This document shows positions 1 through 8,443 of a stretch of 21,169 nt of DNA, piece after piece. The notes beneath the pieces are model-generated. The model did no database searches, was not told the origin of the DNA, and saw only the letters and a program-made list of their open reading frames with translations. The stretch spans positions 44,268 to 65,436 of the forward strand of contig JAHBMJ010002727.1 in the NCBI GenBank assembly GCA_018398765.1. Reading direction: 5' to 3'. The first letter of the stretch is position 1. Each line of letters starts with the position of its first letter. A program made the position numbers and the translations under genes. The stretch comes from Chromera velia (Eukaryota; Sar; Chromeraceae).

Positions 1-40
1 ATTATACGAGATTATACGGGATTTTACGGGATTTTACGGG

Positions 41-935
41 ATTTTAAAGAAATGAATAAAATTAAATTCAAAGATGAATAATACACTTCAAGGCTGCATA
101 GAAGGGTCCCAGGACAAACCATGGAATGCCACCTAATTAAAAAAAAGGTCTTCCAACATAAAAACTTCAAAGCCCGGCTTCTTGTTGCCCGCTTGATAAA
201 ATCTTTTCACAGTGCTGTGATAACTTTCAAATCCAAAAGTCCACACACTTTGGAAACTCCCGTTGTCTTTCAAATACAGGAGGAAGTGGACATAATTATG
301 TGTTTTTGGTTTAAATTAAATTTACCCATCTATAGCAGATAGGATTTATTATGATCCACGAGTCAATCAATTCCTGTAGCTCCTTAAGATTCTCTTCAAC
401 AATGCCGGTAGGTGAAATAGCCAGAAAAAAATCCCGATAAAGCATGAGCAACAGAGTAGGCAGATCAGAGTCATCCATCGGCATGCCAACCTCAGCTAAA
501 AAAAACGGGAAGAGCTCCAAAATCGTTTTGACTTCGGCAGCTCCCAGTTGGATTTCACTCTCTTTATCTTCCGGCATTCGAATGTGCCGTACCCTTTGAG
601 CAGGGTACATCCCCTCCGGCCAGTTTTTTCCATCTTGTAGCCATGCATTCAGCTCCTGAATGCTGAACCACTTTTTTCTCTCCATACAATAACGTACATA
701 GAGAGTCAGTTCACGTTTCGCCTCTCCTTGAAAAGATATATGTGTAAGATCCAGAGATATCTAGAGCAATATCAGAAGTGAGCTCAAAATCTTCCCACAG
801 AGAGAAAACCGGCAATCGCTGAGTGAAGAGCGTGTTTTTAACTTTTTTACTTAGCTTTTGGAATCCGTGTTTTTGTTAAAATCCTGTAAAATCCCATATA
901 ATCCCGTAAAATCCTGTTATTCATTTCTAAAATCC
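41..935. repeat. Inverted-repeat pair enclosing a small reading frame
   Basis: GGGATTTTAAAGAAATGAAT at 41-60 recurs in inverted orientation at about 917-935 (reverse complement GGATTTTAGAAATGAATAA), with a 2-base indel. Outside both copies lie further copies of GGATTTTACGG: three or more at 1-50 and several at 880-920 in opposite orientation. This resembles the ends of a mobile element of about 0.9 kb or more. The left end may be cut by the window edge, so no target duplication can be tested. Superfamily is unknown. Confidence 0.45.
311..685 (-). CDS. Hypothetical protein, 124 aa, inside an inverted-repeat pair
   Basis: I do not recognise this protein. It starts at an ATG (685) with MERKKWFSIQELNAWLQDG and ends at a stop at 311. 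The composition is protein-like: mixed charged and aromatic residues, a leucine-rich helical stretch (VKTILELFPFFLAEVG) and a second one near the C-terminus (ENLKELQELIDSWI). There are no transmembrane segments or signal peptide of note. It lies between the inverted repeats at 41-60 and 917-935, so it could be a remnant of a transposon-encoded protein or the terminal exon of one. It could also be a chance open frame in AT-rich DNA. No catalytic motif is visible. Confidence 0.35.
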   Translation of the reverse strand: MERKKWFSIQELNAWLQDGKNWPEGMYPAQRVRHIRMPEDKESEIQLGAAEVKTILELFPFFLAEVGMPMDDSDLPTLLLMLYRDFFLAISPTGIVEENLKELQELIDSWIIINPICYRWVNLI

Positions 936-1110
936 TAGCATCCAGGATTTTAGTCTTTATAATCCCTAGAGCCAGGATTTTAGATTCTCAAATCCTGAAG
1001 AAATAGTCCGGCAGAATCTTGGGCAAAATCCGCCTAAATCCGCTAAAATCCTGGCCAAAATCCCGTAAAATCCACTAAAATCGTGGGCTCAAATCCCACA
1101 AAATCCTAGC
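880..1110. repeat. Cluster of AAAATCC / GGATTTT motifs
   Basis: About fifteen copies of AAATCC(C/T) or its complement are packed into 230 bp, with irregular spacing of roughly 10-25 bp. Examples are TAAAATCCTG, AAAATCCCGT and GGATTTTAG. The same motif forms the tandem GGGATTTTAC units at 12-48. It is a degenerate minisatellite, not the TTTAGGG-type telomere repeat. Confidence 0.7.
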
Positions 1111-1127
1111 TACCTGCAGGGTACATG

Positions 1128-1165
1128 CAACACCTAGAATACACCTAGATAACTACAAACAACAG
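1128..1165. repeat. Fragment related to the right arm of the 10-16 kb foldback element
   Basis: ATGCAACACCT followed within 25 bp by CAAACAACAGTTGTT occurs here and again at about 16178-16206, where the two pieces are almost adjacent. Downstream both have A-rich tracts. This suggests a relative or remnant of the same repeat family. Confidence 0.4.
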
Positions 1166-1318
1166 TTGTTTGAGACAAGAAAAAAAGAAAAACTCTCTGG
1201 CAAATTGAAATGTCTACATTTTGTTTTTCTCTTTCACACGTTTTGAACTAGGTGTATAAGCTAACATATATAAAAGCTAACCACCTAGTTACTATTTTTA
1301 ATACTTCCCGGCAAGTTT

Positions 1319-1470
1319 GAGTAATTTAAAGTAATTTATAGTAACTTACTAAATTTAGCTTAGTAATTTAAAGTAATTTAAAGCAATTTAGAGTAATTTA
1401 AAGTAATTTAGAATAGTAAACTAAAGTAATTTGGAAAGCTAAATTACTAATTTTGGTCAAACTTTGGAGG
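1319..1470. repeat. AGTAATTTAA minisatellite
   Basis: Roughly ten imperfect copies of (A/G)AGTAATTTAA run in tandem, with substitutions such as AGCAATTTAG and AGTAACTTAC. The end carries the inverse orientation (AAATTACTAA). The stretch is AT-rich and non-coding. Confidence 0.75.
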
Positions 1471-2335
1471 TCGATTTCTTATGAACCATAAAGAGTTAGA
1501 CGTTCAAACTAACAGTGCTTATAGAAGATTGAACCACTCCTAAGGGCACTGACACTAAATCGGAAAGGACTGGCAGGGGAGGCCAACTCTCTGGGAGAGG
1601 TGTAACTCAGGTGTTTTGTCTAGCAGAGGGTTGTTCAAATGGAAGAAAAATTAATGATCTCTGGCACCGGCTTTCAGTATGCTCTAATTAGGCAGAAGCA
1701 AGAAATAAACTAAGCAAACTAGTAGCGGGAAAGAAAGTGAAGACTGTGAAGCAAAGGATTCGGAGAGAAGGGATTGAAGGATTGGATACAGCCAAAATGG
1801 AAGTGAAGAAGATGCTGCTATCAGTTTTACAAGTCGATCCGTATGAAGCATGCAGAGCCGTTTGCGATCTTTGTTGCTCACTACGTACGCCTGCTTCTGT
1901 ATGACCGCATTCTTTTCTTCTTCTTCTACTGTTCCCTTCAACGCGCATGCCATCCATAAGCTCACCAAGCATGTTTTCCAGGAGATCTCGCGCTTAGCTT
2001 TGTCTTTAGAGTTGAGTGATTGACGATCTCATGCATGAACATGGGCTGCTGGGAGTACGGCTCCACTTTAGCAAAGCCAAACTTTCATTTCATTTCAATA
2101 ATCAAAAATAGAATCATCAAATAAAAATCAAGACTACGCCAATCAATTTTTCTAGCATTTTTTAGACCGCACAACGTTTTATTTGAATCGTTTCTATGTA
2201 GCTAGTTTTATGAGACTTGTATCTGTGGAATATGCATACTCTAGTGCATACTACTCCTTGCCGAGTCCTCGGTATCCCTCTCCAAGGGGGCCTCTCGCTA
2301 GGCCTCTCGTCTAGCCTCTCATCCTCTTGCCCACC
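1471..2335. other. No recognised gene; downstream flank of the ankyrin gene
   Basis: Two overlapping minus-strand open frames of about 94 codons at 1684-1972 have no recognisable domain and compete with each other, so I do not call them. The stretch otherwise holds AT-rich sequence and part of a dispersed repeat at 2038-2085. The distal part probably carries the 3' untranslated region of the minus-strand ankyrin gene. Confidence 0.5.
2038..2085 (-). repeat. Dispersed repeat, second copy at 9814-9863
   Basis: Read on the minus strand, this stretch gives TTTGGCTTTGCTAAAGTGGA then GCCGTACTCCCAGCAG. The plus strand at 9814-9863 reads GTTGGCTTTGCC, a short insertion, then GCTTTGCTAGTGTGGAGC and AGTACTCCCAGCAG. 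Both are preceded by a GAAT/GAAAT-type simple repeat. It is therefore a shared interspersed family in opposite orientations. Type unknown (SINE-like or a small inverted-repeat element). Confidence 0.55.
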
Positions 2336-2341
2336 TTTATT
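2336..2341 (-). terminator. Candidate polyadenylation signal AATAAA
   Basis: TTTATT on the plus strand gives AATAAA on the minus strand, 66 nt beyond the ankyrin stop codon. The position is plausible, but canonical signals are not reliable in alveolates. Confidence 0.3.
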
Positions 2342-2406
2342 CTTCAAGTTCTTCTTCTCCCTCCACCTCGTCCTCGTCCGTCTCCCCCCCCTCCTCCTCT
2401 TCTATC

Positions 2407-4398
2407 TCATCCTGATCCTCTGCTTGAGACTGCCTCAACCGCTTCCACCCCCAAACTATCCAAGAACACCCTCAAAGGCGAATCTGGTGGAAATCCCTGT
2501 GCTTCAGAAAATTGGGCTGCCGTCCGTCTGGTGCCGGCCTCCATTGCAAGAACGTTAATCCCCCTCGCAACTAGAAACTCTGCAGTCTCTCGCTTCCTCT
2601 GATGGAGGATCTGCAACTCGGAAACACGCGTACCTGAGTATTGCATGGGCCAGCCTGCAGCATAGTGAAGAGCAGTTCTTCCCCCCCCATCTATCGCGTG
2701 CACATCCGCACCGCGGTCGACAACTAGTTTGAGGAGATTCACGGCCGCAGCCCCCGCTGCCCTCATCGCCATTGTGAGCCCATTCACGTTCACTTCATTT
2801 ACATCGGCACCGCGGTCGATCAAAACCACCGCAAAGTCAACGTCACAGAGACTGCCGTCTTTAAGAAAAAATCTAGTCAGCTGGAGGGGCGAAATTTGAT
2901 GATCGTCTCTCGCATTTACCTCGAGACCCCTGTCAATCAACATTTCTGCCATCTCCGAATGGTTACCCAATGCTGCTTCGTGCAGAAGGGAGTAACCGCG
3001 AAGATTCCTTGTCTTCAGATCGGCACCCTTTTCAAGCAGAAAATCGACAATTTCCATCGATCCTTTGTAGACCGCACATGCTTGCTGGTCGTCCTTTGCA
3101 TTGACGTTTGCCCCTTGCGAGACAAGAAATCTGACGATGTCTGCGCGCCTCTCATAACAGGCACGGTGCAGAGCTGTGTAGCCCTTGAACATCTCTTCTG
3201 CATTGACGTTTGCCCCTTGCGAGACAAGAAATCTGACGATGTCTGCGCGTCTCTCATAACAGGCACGGTGCAGAGCTGTGTAGCCCTTGAACATCTCTTC
3301 TGCATTGACGTTTGCCCCTTGCGAGACAAGAAATCTGACGATGTCTGCGCGCCTCTCATAACAGGCACGGTGCAGAGCTGTGTAGCCCTTGAACATCTCT
3401 TCTGCATTGACGTTTGCCCCTTGTGAGACAAGAAATCTGACGATGTCTGCGCACCTCTCATAACAGGCACGGTGCAGAGCTGTGTAGCCCTTGAACATCT
3501 CTTCTGCATTGACGTTTGCCCCTTGCGAGACAAGAAATCTGACGATGTCTGTGCGCCTCTCATAACAGGCACGGTGCAGAGCTGTGTAGCCCTTGAACAT
3601 CTCTTCTGCATTGACGTTTGCCCCTTGCGAGACAAGAAATCTGAAGATGTCTGCGCGCCTCTCATAACAGGCACGGTGCAGAGCTGTGTAGCCCTTGAAC
3701 ATCTCTTCTGCATTAACGTTTGCTCCTTGCGAGACAAGAAATCTGACGATGTCTGCGCGCCTCTCATAACAGGCACGGTGCAGAGCTGTGTAGCCCTTGA
3801 ACATCTCTTCTCCACCTTTCGTCACTGGGTCTGCCCCCGCCTCCACCAGGATCTCCACCGCCTGCAAAGAGCCGGCGTAGACGGCACGAGTGAGGGCGTT
3901 CTTCCCCTCGTGCAGACCGTCGATGTCTGCCCCCACCTTCAGCAAGAGAAGGAGGTCGTCCCTCTCAGTCTGGGTTTCCCCGCCTGTTGCAAAGGACTCA
4001 ACGGCCTTACCGAGCGTCTCGGCATCTGTGGGAATAAAAGAACGGATAACTCTCCTGACCTCTGAACTGAAAAGAGGGGAGAGGTCCATGTGGAAACAGG
4101 CTCTCATCATCTCGTCAAGGTGTGTGTGGGTGGTCTTTGTCAGCGTCGAAAAGGTAGCGTCTGCGACCTTCTGAAGGTCCTTCACAGCAGAGACCATTTC
4201 GGCGGGTGCGACCTCGGACATGACTTGGGGAGGGGGGGGCCCTGAGGGAGGGGGAGCATCGATTCCGGCATTCTTACAGAGCAGCTTAGTCAGAACCTCT
4301 CTCTTTTCCTTGATGGAGACAGCAAAACGAAGCAGTCTCTCTTCGAACTGCTCGACACCTCTGAGTACATCAAAAATGGTTTCCACAGCTCCCTCCAT
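2407..4398 (-). CDS. Ankyrin-repeat protein, 663 aa, intronless
   Basis: A single uninterrupted frame from the ATG at 4398 (MEGAVETIFDVLRG) to a TGA at 2407. Codons extend 17 further upstream without an ATG, so 4398 is the first possible AUG start. The N-terminal ~60 residues are helical and charged, followed by a proline-rich linker (PPPSGPPPP). Ankyrin repeats begin near residue 150 (ADIDGLHEGKNALTRAVYAG). Residues 197-434 are seven nearly identical 34-residue repeats around TALHRACYERRADIV and FLVSQGANVNA. More diverged ankyrin repeats follow (GYSLLHEAALGNH, GGGRTALHYAAG), and the C-terminus is VEAVSSRGSG. Ankyrin repeats are protein-binding scaffolds. There is no catalytic domain, signal peptide or membrane segment, so the role is probably protein interaction in the cytosol or nucleus. 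The partner is unknown. The gene faces the NYN gene head to head. Confidence 0.88.
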   Translation of the reverse strand: MEGAVETIFDVLRGVEQFEERLLRFAVSIKEKREVLTKLLCKNAGIDAPPPSGPPPPQVMSEVAPAEMVSAVKDLQKVADATFSTLTKTTHTHLDEMMRACFHMDLSPLFSSEVRRVIRSFIPTDAETLGKAVESFATGGETQTERDDLLLLLKVGADIDGLHEGKNALTRAVYAGSLQAVEILVEAGADPVTKGGEEMFKGYTALHRACYERRADIVRFLVSQGANVNAEEMFKGYTALHRACYERRADIFRFLVSQGANVNAEEMFKGYTALHRACYERRTDIVRFLVSQGANVNAEEMFKGYTALHRACYERCADIVRFLVSQGANVNAEEMFKGYTALHRACYERRADIVRFLVSQGANVNAEEMFKGYTALHRACYERRADIVRFLVSQGANVNAEEMFKGYTALHRACYERRADIVRFLVSQGANVNAKDDQQACAVYKGSMEIVDFLLEKGADLKTRNLRGYSLLHEAALGNHSEMAEMLIDRGLEVNARDDHQISPLQLTRFFLKDGSLCDVDFAVVLIDRGADVNEVNVNGLTMAMRAAGAAAVNLLKLVVDRGADVHAIDGGGRTALHYAAGWPMQYSGTRVSELQILHQRKRETAEFLVARGINVLAMEAGTRRTAAQFSEAQGFPPDSPLRVFLDSLGVEAVEAVSSRGSG
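3097..3810 (-). repeat. Seven tandem 102-bp ankyrin units
   Basis: The unit is exactly 102 bp (34 codons); the TTGACG landmark recurs at 3101, 3203, 3305, 3407, 3509 and 3611, and as TTAACG at 3713. Visible protein differences are single substitutions: V to F in copy 2, A to T in copy 3, R to C in copy 4. Near-identity at the DNA level points to recent tandem duplication or gene conversion. Because 102 is divisible by three, all frames on both strands stay open here and create false long open frames. Confidence 0.95.
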
Positions 4399-5338
4399 TC
4401 TCAAGCCTGGCGAAACGATGGAAACAAGCAAGCCAGGCAAGAAAGCCACGATGAGAGAGAACTAAAGCAGCTCCGTCTGGTGTGACGTTAACACAATTGG
4501 CTGAATCGGCAAAGAATGACCTCAAAACGAAGTGCGAAAGGAGGAGCGACTACACAAGACTGACCAGCGGAACCAAAGCAATGTTCACGCGGATCCGGTC
4601 GTATTCTTTTCTTCACGCATATATACATGCCCCTACAATCTCCTGCAGCTGAGCTGCACCGTGAGCATGATTCACAATTCATCAGTCTGACAGTGTTTCT
4701 TAGAATTAACATCTGACAGTGCATGTCTCTCAGAGCATCGGGCCCATTATAATTCGGATATGAATATTAATGATTCGGAGGCGAATTTCGGCTCGGAATG
4801 CATGAGCTCGGAATGGCTCGCGGCGCGCGGAGCCGTCTCTCTCACTCAACATCACTCAACATCTCTCAACTGCATGAACTCTCTTTTGACATCTCCCGTG
4901 CATCTCTCGCGCATTCTCGTGTTCCATTCCCTCACTCATCATCTCTCATCTTCTCTCTCAGAATTGAAAAACTCAGCTCCATGAACATCTCGGCGTTCGA
5001 ATCAGGAGCTCAGCAGTCATATATATAGCTGTCGTCCAGAACTCGCTATTTTGACTGTCACGCTTTCTGGCATGTCTGCATGATCGTCTTCGCGTAGGTT
5101 TGTGAAAACGAACGAACACCGCAGCCGAGGAGAGGTCCGCTCAACTGCGTCAACTCCTGCACCAACCTTTTTTTGTTCTTGTAGAGAAAACCGCTTGCAG
5201 AGATGATGGTTGCGCTGTAATTATTCCCTTTGAAAAAAATCTGTCAGCTTGACAAGTTCCCTTGCACTGCAAAGCAACATCCTCTGCTTCGCGTCTCCAT
5301 TTCCATTTCCACGAGCACCCAGCCTCGGTGTGGCAGAG
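4399..5338. promoter_or_regulatory. Divergent intergenic region between ankyrin and NYN genes
   Basis: This 940-bp spacer separates two head-to-head starts (4398 minus, 5339 plus), so both promoters should lie here. It holds a plus-strand pyrimidine-rich tract with repeated CTCACTCAACATC and CATCTCTC words (about 4835-4975). It also holds several TCGGAATG/ATTCGGA words (4752-4815) and TATA-like stretches at 4617-4626 and 5018-5028 (CATATATATAG). No gene is recognised. Assignment of any core promoter element is speculative. Confidence 0.4.
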
Positions 5339-6565
5339 ATGGCGGAAAGGGGTCGGCGGGGCCAGACGGCTGTGCACGGTCGCACAGGTGGGAATCTATC
5401 TAAGATCAGTCTGGTGATTGATGGGGGGTATTTGCTGTCGGGGTTCAGTCGGATGTTCCAGGAGGCCGGCATTGCTGCCGACTTTGATGTCGGTATGTTG
5501 TTTGACGTTGTTTTGCCTGCCGTGTATGAGGCCCTGGAGGTACAGGTGGAGCGGGCAGATCGCCACTCTAGATTGCCCAAAGGCCTCTCACGGGCAGATT
5601 TTTATGATGGGGACAATTTGGAATGGTTCTTCCATGTGAAGGAGGGAGACCGACGTGCGTATGGGAATATGAAAAAGAGGGAGGAGTTTCATGAGAGTTT
5701 GAGAGATAGGGGGGCGGCTGTGCACGTGTATAAGCACGAGAAGACAGACACCCAGACGAACCTGCCGGGGTGGACCCAGATGGGCACAGACAACGGTGTG
5801 GCGTTGGGGATGTTCAAATCCTGTCTCGCGCCAGATGATGACGTGGATGCAGTGTTTCTTGTGGCGGGGGATGGGGACTTTGAGGAATTTATTACGTTCG
5901 TCAATAAGCGACTGCACGTGCTTGTTGCAGCTGGGATAGACCCAGGGAGGAAACGCAAGCCGATGTACTTGCTCGGCTTCAGTGAGTCTTTCTCGAAACA
6001 CATTAGGTTGCTGTTGGCTAAGGGTCTCCTTACCGCAGTTGTGTTCTTTGACTTGACAGATCAAGTGCAAGCGATGATCAACCATCTCAGAGAGACTATG
6101 CCCAGAGAGAGGGACAGGGAGAGGGAGGCTTTTGGGGGGGGAAGGGGNNNNNNNNNNNNNNNNNNNNNNTTTGGGGGGGGAAGGGGGGGGTTCAGGGGGG
6201 CGCCTCTGCGTGGATGCTGGGGCGGAGGGCGTGGGGGGGGAGGGTCTGATCATCGATTTCGGGAGGATCGGCCGGGGAGTGGGTGGGGTCGGGGGGTGGG
6301 GCCCCCCTCGGGTAGTGTTTCGGATATTCAGAGCAGGGGCGAGAGGAGACATCCGTATGGAGAGGGGGGGAGGCCGAACCCTGCGTGGGGGGTTGCAGGG
6401 GGGTATGAGGAAGTAGGGGGGGGGGACGGGGGGGAGGTATGGGAGGAGCGCGTCGCACGTTTGCTTCTGCGCGTGATGAGAAAGACCATCGGGACATGTG
6501 GGGGAGGGGTGGGGCCCTCAGGACCACTAGGGAGGGGGAGGTGGGGAAGTATCGTAAGAGTATGA
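5339..6565 (+). CDS. NYN-domain (PIN-like) ribonuclease with RGG-rich tail; 3' part uncertain
   Basis: The start is the ATG at 5339 (MAERGRRGQTAVHG); upstream in-frame codons lack an ATG. Residues ~20-245 match the NYN/LabA-like family of PIN-fold nucleases. Acidic positions expected at the metal site are visible: D28 in LVIDGGYL, D151 in TDNGVALGMF, and D178 and D180 in VFLVAGDGDFEEF. Such proteins cleave RNA. From ~285 the chain becomes RERDREREAFGGGR, then an FGGGR/RGG tract of the kind found in RNA-binding proteins, interrupted by an assembly gap at 6148-6169. After the gap this frame stays open to 6565 (stop included), but from about 6420 it reads GGGDGGEVWEERVARLLL and loses quality, while another frame (6409-6987) looks properly coding. 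The true protein probably changes frame near the G10 run at 6416-6425, through an indel or a missed intron. The nuclease call is firm by motif; the C-terminus is not. Confidence 0.8.
   Translation: MAERGRRGQTAVHGRTGGNLSKISLVIDGGYLLSGFSRMFQEAGIAADFDVGMLFDVVLPAVYEALEVQVERADRHSRLPKGLSRADFYDGDNLEWFFHVKEGDRRAYGNMKKREEFHESLRDRGAAVHVYKHEKTDTQTNLPGWTQMGTDNGVALGMFKSCLAPDDDVDAVFLVAGDGDFEEFITFVNKRLHVLVAAGIDPGRKRKPMYLLGFSESFSKHIRLLLAKGLLTAVVFFDLTDQVQAMINHLRETMPRERDREREAFGGGRXXXXXXXXFGGGRGGFRGAPLRGCWGGGRGGGGSDHRFREDRPGSGWGRGVGPPSGSVSDIQSRGERRHPYGEGGRPNPAWGVAGGYEEVGGGDGGEVWEERVARLLLRVMRKTIGTCGGGVGPSGPLGRGRWGSIVRV
6131..6187 (+). repeat. TTTGGGGGGGGAAGGGG minisatellite broken by an assembly gap
   Basis: The same 17 bases stand directly on both sides of the N run (6131-6147 and 6170-6186). 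The gap therefore lies inside a tandem array encoding FGGGR(G). The number of units is unknown. On the plus strand the runs of eight G could form G-quadruplexes, a likely reason for the sequencing failure. Confidence 0.8.
6148..6169. other. Assembly gap (22 N)
   Basis: Unresolved bases inside a poly-G minisatellite. The gap length may be an estimate, so the reading frame across it cannot be trusted. Confidence 1.
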
Positions 6566-6987
6566 TGATGCAAGATGCGTGGGTTCGAAGTATCTGGGAT
6601 GATCTTGTGATGGCAGACCAAGAGAGGGAGTTTGCAGATCCTGAATTGACCACAGAGAGAGCGAGGGCATTGATGGCGAAAGTGCGAGCGCAGTTTTCAG
6701 ACAGATGTCAGTCAAAGAATTGTGGATGGAGTAATATTTTCTTCGCAATTTATTGCAAAGGCATTTGTTTGAAGGCTGATGGCCTGCCGTGGGTTCACTT
6801 CCACAACGACGGTATGGTGATCGTTGAGTCGAAACACAAACACCCAGAGGGGAAAACGATCGACGAAGCGAGACTGCCTCCTGAGAGGCCAGTAGAATCC
6901 CCGAGGGGAACTCGGAAGCCATCTCTCGAGATCATTCGGTGCACCCTCAGAGAGGCAGAGATGAATCATATTCTCCAAACCTTCGCG
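6409..6987 (+). CDS. Unassigned coding segment after the NYN/RGG region
   Basis: This frame opens after a TGA at 6406-6408 and has an ATG at 6439 (MGGARRTFASARDEKDHRD). From ~6540 it reads like a globular domain: QDAWVRSIWDDLVMADQERE, then LTTERARALMAKVRAQFSD, a cysteine-bearing stretch (CQSKNCGWSN, IYCKGICLKADG) and HFHNDGMVIVESKHKHPEG. I do not recognise the domain. The frame stays open to 7065, but the last codons (WCLCLFFSYYVF) look like intron. I end it at a possible donor after GCG (6987, gtcggt), in phase with the acceptor at 7392. It is either the continuation of the NYN protein after a frame error in poly-G, or the start of a separate gene leading into the TLDc exons. Confidence 0.5.
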
Positions 6988-7392
6988 GTCGGTTGGTTGA
7001 TTGCATGGTGTCTCTGTTTGTTTTTTTCTTACTATGTGTTCGTTGACCTCGGCGCTTCGTTCTAATCTGCTTTTCGCTTTCCGTTATCACGCGATCATCT
7101 GCACATTCCGTTCTCGTCTCTTTCTTTCTCTCTCTGGGAGTGTGTATGCGTGTGTGTGTATTTGCTGGTCTCTCCAGCACTTTTTCCTGGCGTTTCCCTT
7201 TCTCCCAGTGCCTCGATGTTGAGAGACTCGAGCCTCACCCCGTTTCGCCCTGTCTTCCGTTCCCCTTTCCTGTTTTGTGTTCGGCTGCCTGGCACAGTCA
7301 AAGAGTCAGGGACATTCAGCGACATGAATCTCTCTATCGTCTTTTGTCTTCTTTTGTCTCTCCCCCCCTTTTCCTCTTCCTTTTGCAAGCAG

Positions 7393-8098
7393 GACAGCGA
7401 CCCCCCCAGTTTGAGGTCCCACCTGGAGTCTCAGGACGAAAAAAAAATCCGAATGCGCACGGTCTGGTTCGGGAACTTCACGAAGAAAATCGGGGAGGAC
7501 GCTAGTCTCGTCGCGCTCTGCCCGAACGAGCCGCGGTTCACCTGTCTGAGGGGCTTCACGGCTCGTTGGCTGCTGGCCTCCTTCGGCGAACTGCACCTGC
7601 TCGTGCTCCGACTTCACGGACCTGAGAGCTACCCCCCCACAGAGGGGGGTGAGGGGAGGGCTCCCTCTCCTGTCTAGGGTGGATGGTGGGTGGTGGGTTG
7701 GCTGGATCTTTCTTCTGACTTGTTTTTCCCCTTGCAAGGCGGGAGACAGAGAGCCAGACTGACGCAGGGGGGGGGTGACTCATAGGGTCTTTCCTTTCTT
7801 TTTTCTCTCTTCGCAGCAGACAGACGTCAAAGATTGACACCAACGAATACCATTAGGGGTGGGTGTTCAGTAGAGGCGTGTCGCTGTCGGTCTTTCTGTC
7901 TGTTTGTCTTTCTTTTTTTCTATCTTTCTTCCGAAGGGAATGTTTTCGGGGAATTCACCTCCGTGCCATGGAAGAGTGGGAATGGAAAGTACGTCCCTGA
8001 TGAGACGGCCGCCCTTTTCCTCCTCAGAAGCACCGAAAACCACCCTCCTACCGTGGCGATTTGCTGTGGCGACATTTGGGAAGGATGCTCAGGAGGTG
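7393..8098 (+). CDS. TLDc-domain coding exons (7393-7648, 7817-7858, 7937-8098)
   Basis: Three exons with consistent phase. Exon one follows a long pyrimidine tract ending GCAAGCAG, reads KKIRMRTVWFGNFTKKIGED and then CLRGFTARWLLASFGELHLL, and ends after GGGG at GTGAGG. The 168-nt intron ends CTCTTCGCAG. The 42-nt exon reads DRRQRLTPTNTIRG and ends at GTGGGT. The 78-nt intron ends CTTCCGAAG, and exon three reads NVFGEFTSVPWKSGNGKYVP, then DETAALFLLRSTENHPPT and AICCGDIWEGCSGGG before a GTGAGG donor at 8099. TLDc domains carry a G-(N/R)VFGGFT-xxPW core, an FLFSL strand and a late FGGG turn, and all three are recognisable here. TLDc proteins are linked to oxidative stress and V-ATPase regulation in other eukaryotes; the role here is unknown. 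The C-terminal strands are not found with confidence. One candidate last exon is 8307-8419 (LTCEPSDHVKVCREV to a TGA). Confidence 0.6.
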
Positions 8099-8443
8099 GT
8101 GAGGGAGGGGTTGCAGAAGGTTTGTGATGAGGCGTGGAAGAAGGAATTGAGGGGGGAGTTGGACAAACTCCTCACCTCTCTGAGTCTGTCTGTCTGTCGG
8201 TCCCCACGGGCAGTTTTTTCTTTTTTTCCTTTTTTTGTTTTGTTTTTTTATTTGTTGGTTTTTCTTGTCTTTTCTTCTTTTCTTGTCTTGAGTGGAAGCA
8301 GCAGAGGATTAACGTGTGAACCCAGTGATCACGTGAAAGTCTGTCGGGAGGTGGAGAGGCAAGGGGCGCTTAACTCTTACCTTTCGCGCGCCCTGCCCAC
8401 TTTGTCTGAGTTGTCGTGATGTTCTTTTGTCTAAGACTTGTTG

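Noticed and set aside
880-1110. Telomere-like or CRISPR-like array
   Set aside because: The AAAATCC words are irregularly spaced with no uniform spacers, differ from known telomere units, and the DNA is eukaryotic.
1684-1972. Two minus-strand frames of 94 codons
   Set aside because: They overlap in different frames, have no recognisable domain, and end in low-complexity hydrophobic sequence.
3015-3815. Long open frames on both strands over the ankyrin array (repeats of MQKRCSRATQLCTVPVMRG and of CIDVCPLRDKKSDDV)
   Set aside because: They are shadows: the 102-bp period is divisible by three, so any frame open in one unit stays open in all. Only the frame giving ankyrin repeats is coding.
5588-6653. 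Proline-rich minus-strand frames opposite the NYN gene
   Set aside because: They are the complement of the G-rich RGG tract and cross the assembly gap; the plus-strand frame has the NYN catalytic motifs.
7324-7392. Secreted protein start MNLSIVFCLLLSLPPFSSSFC as a signal peptide
   Set aside because: The hydrophobic run is produced by a long pyrimidine tract ending in GCAAGCAG, the expected 3' end of an intron. It remains a possible alternative start if the TLDc gene is separate.
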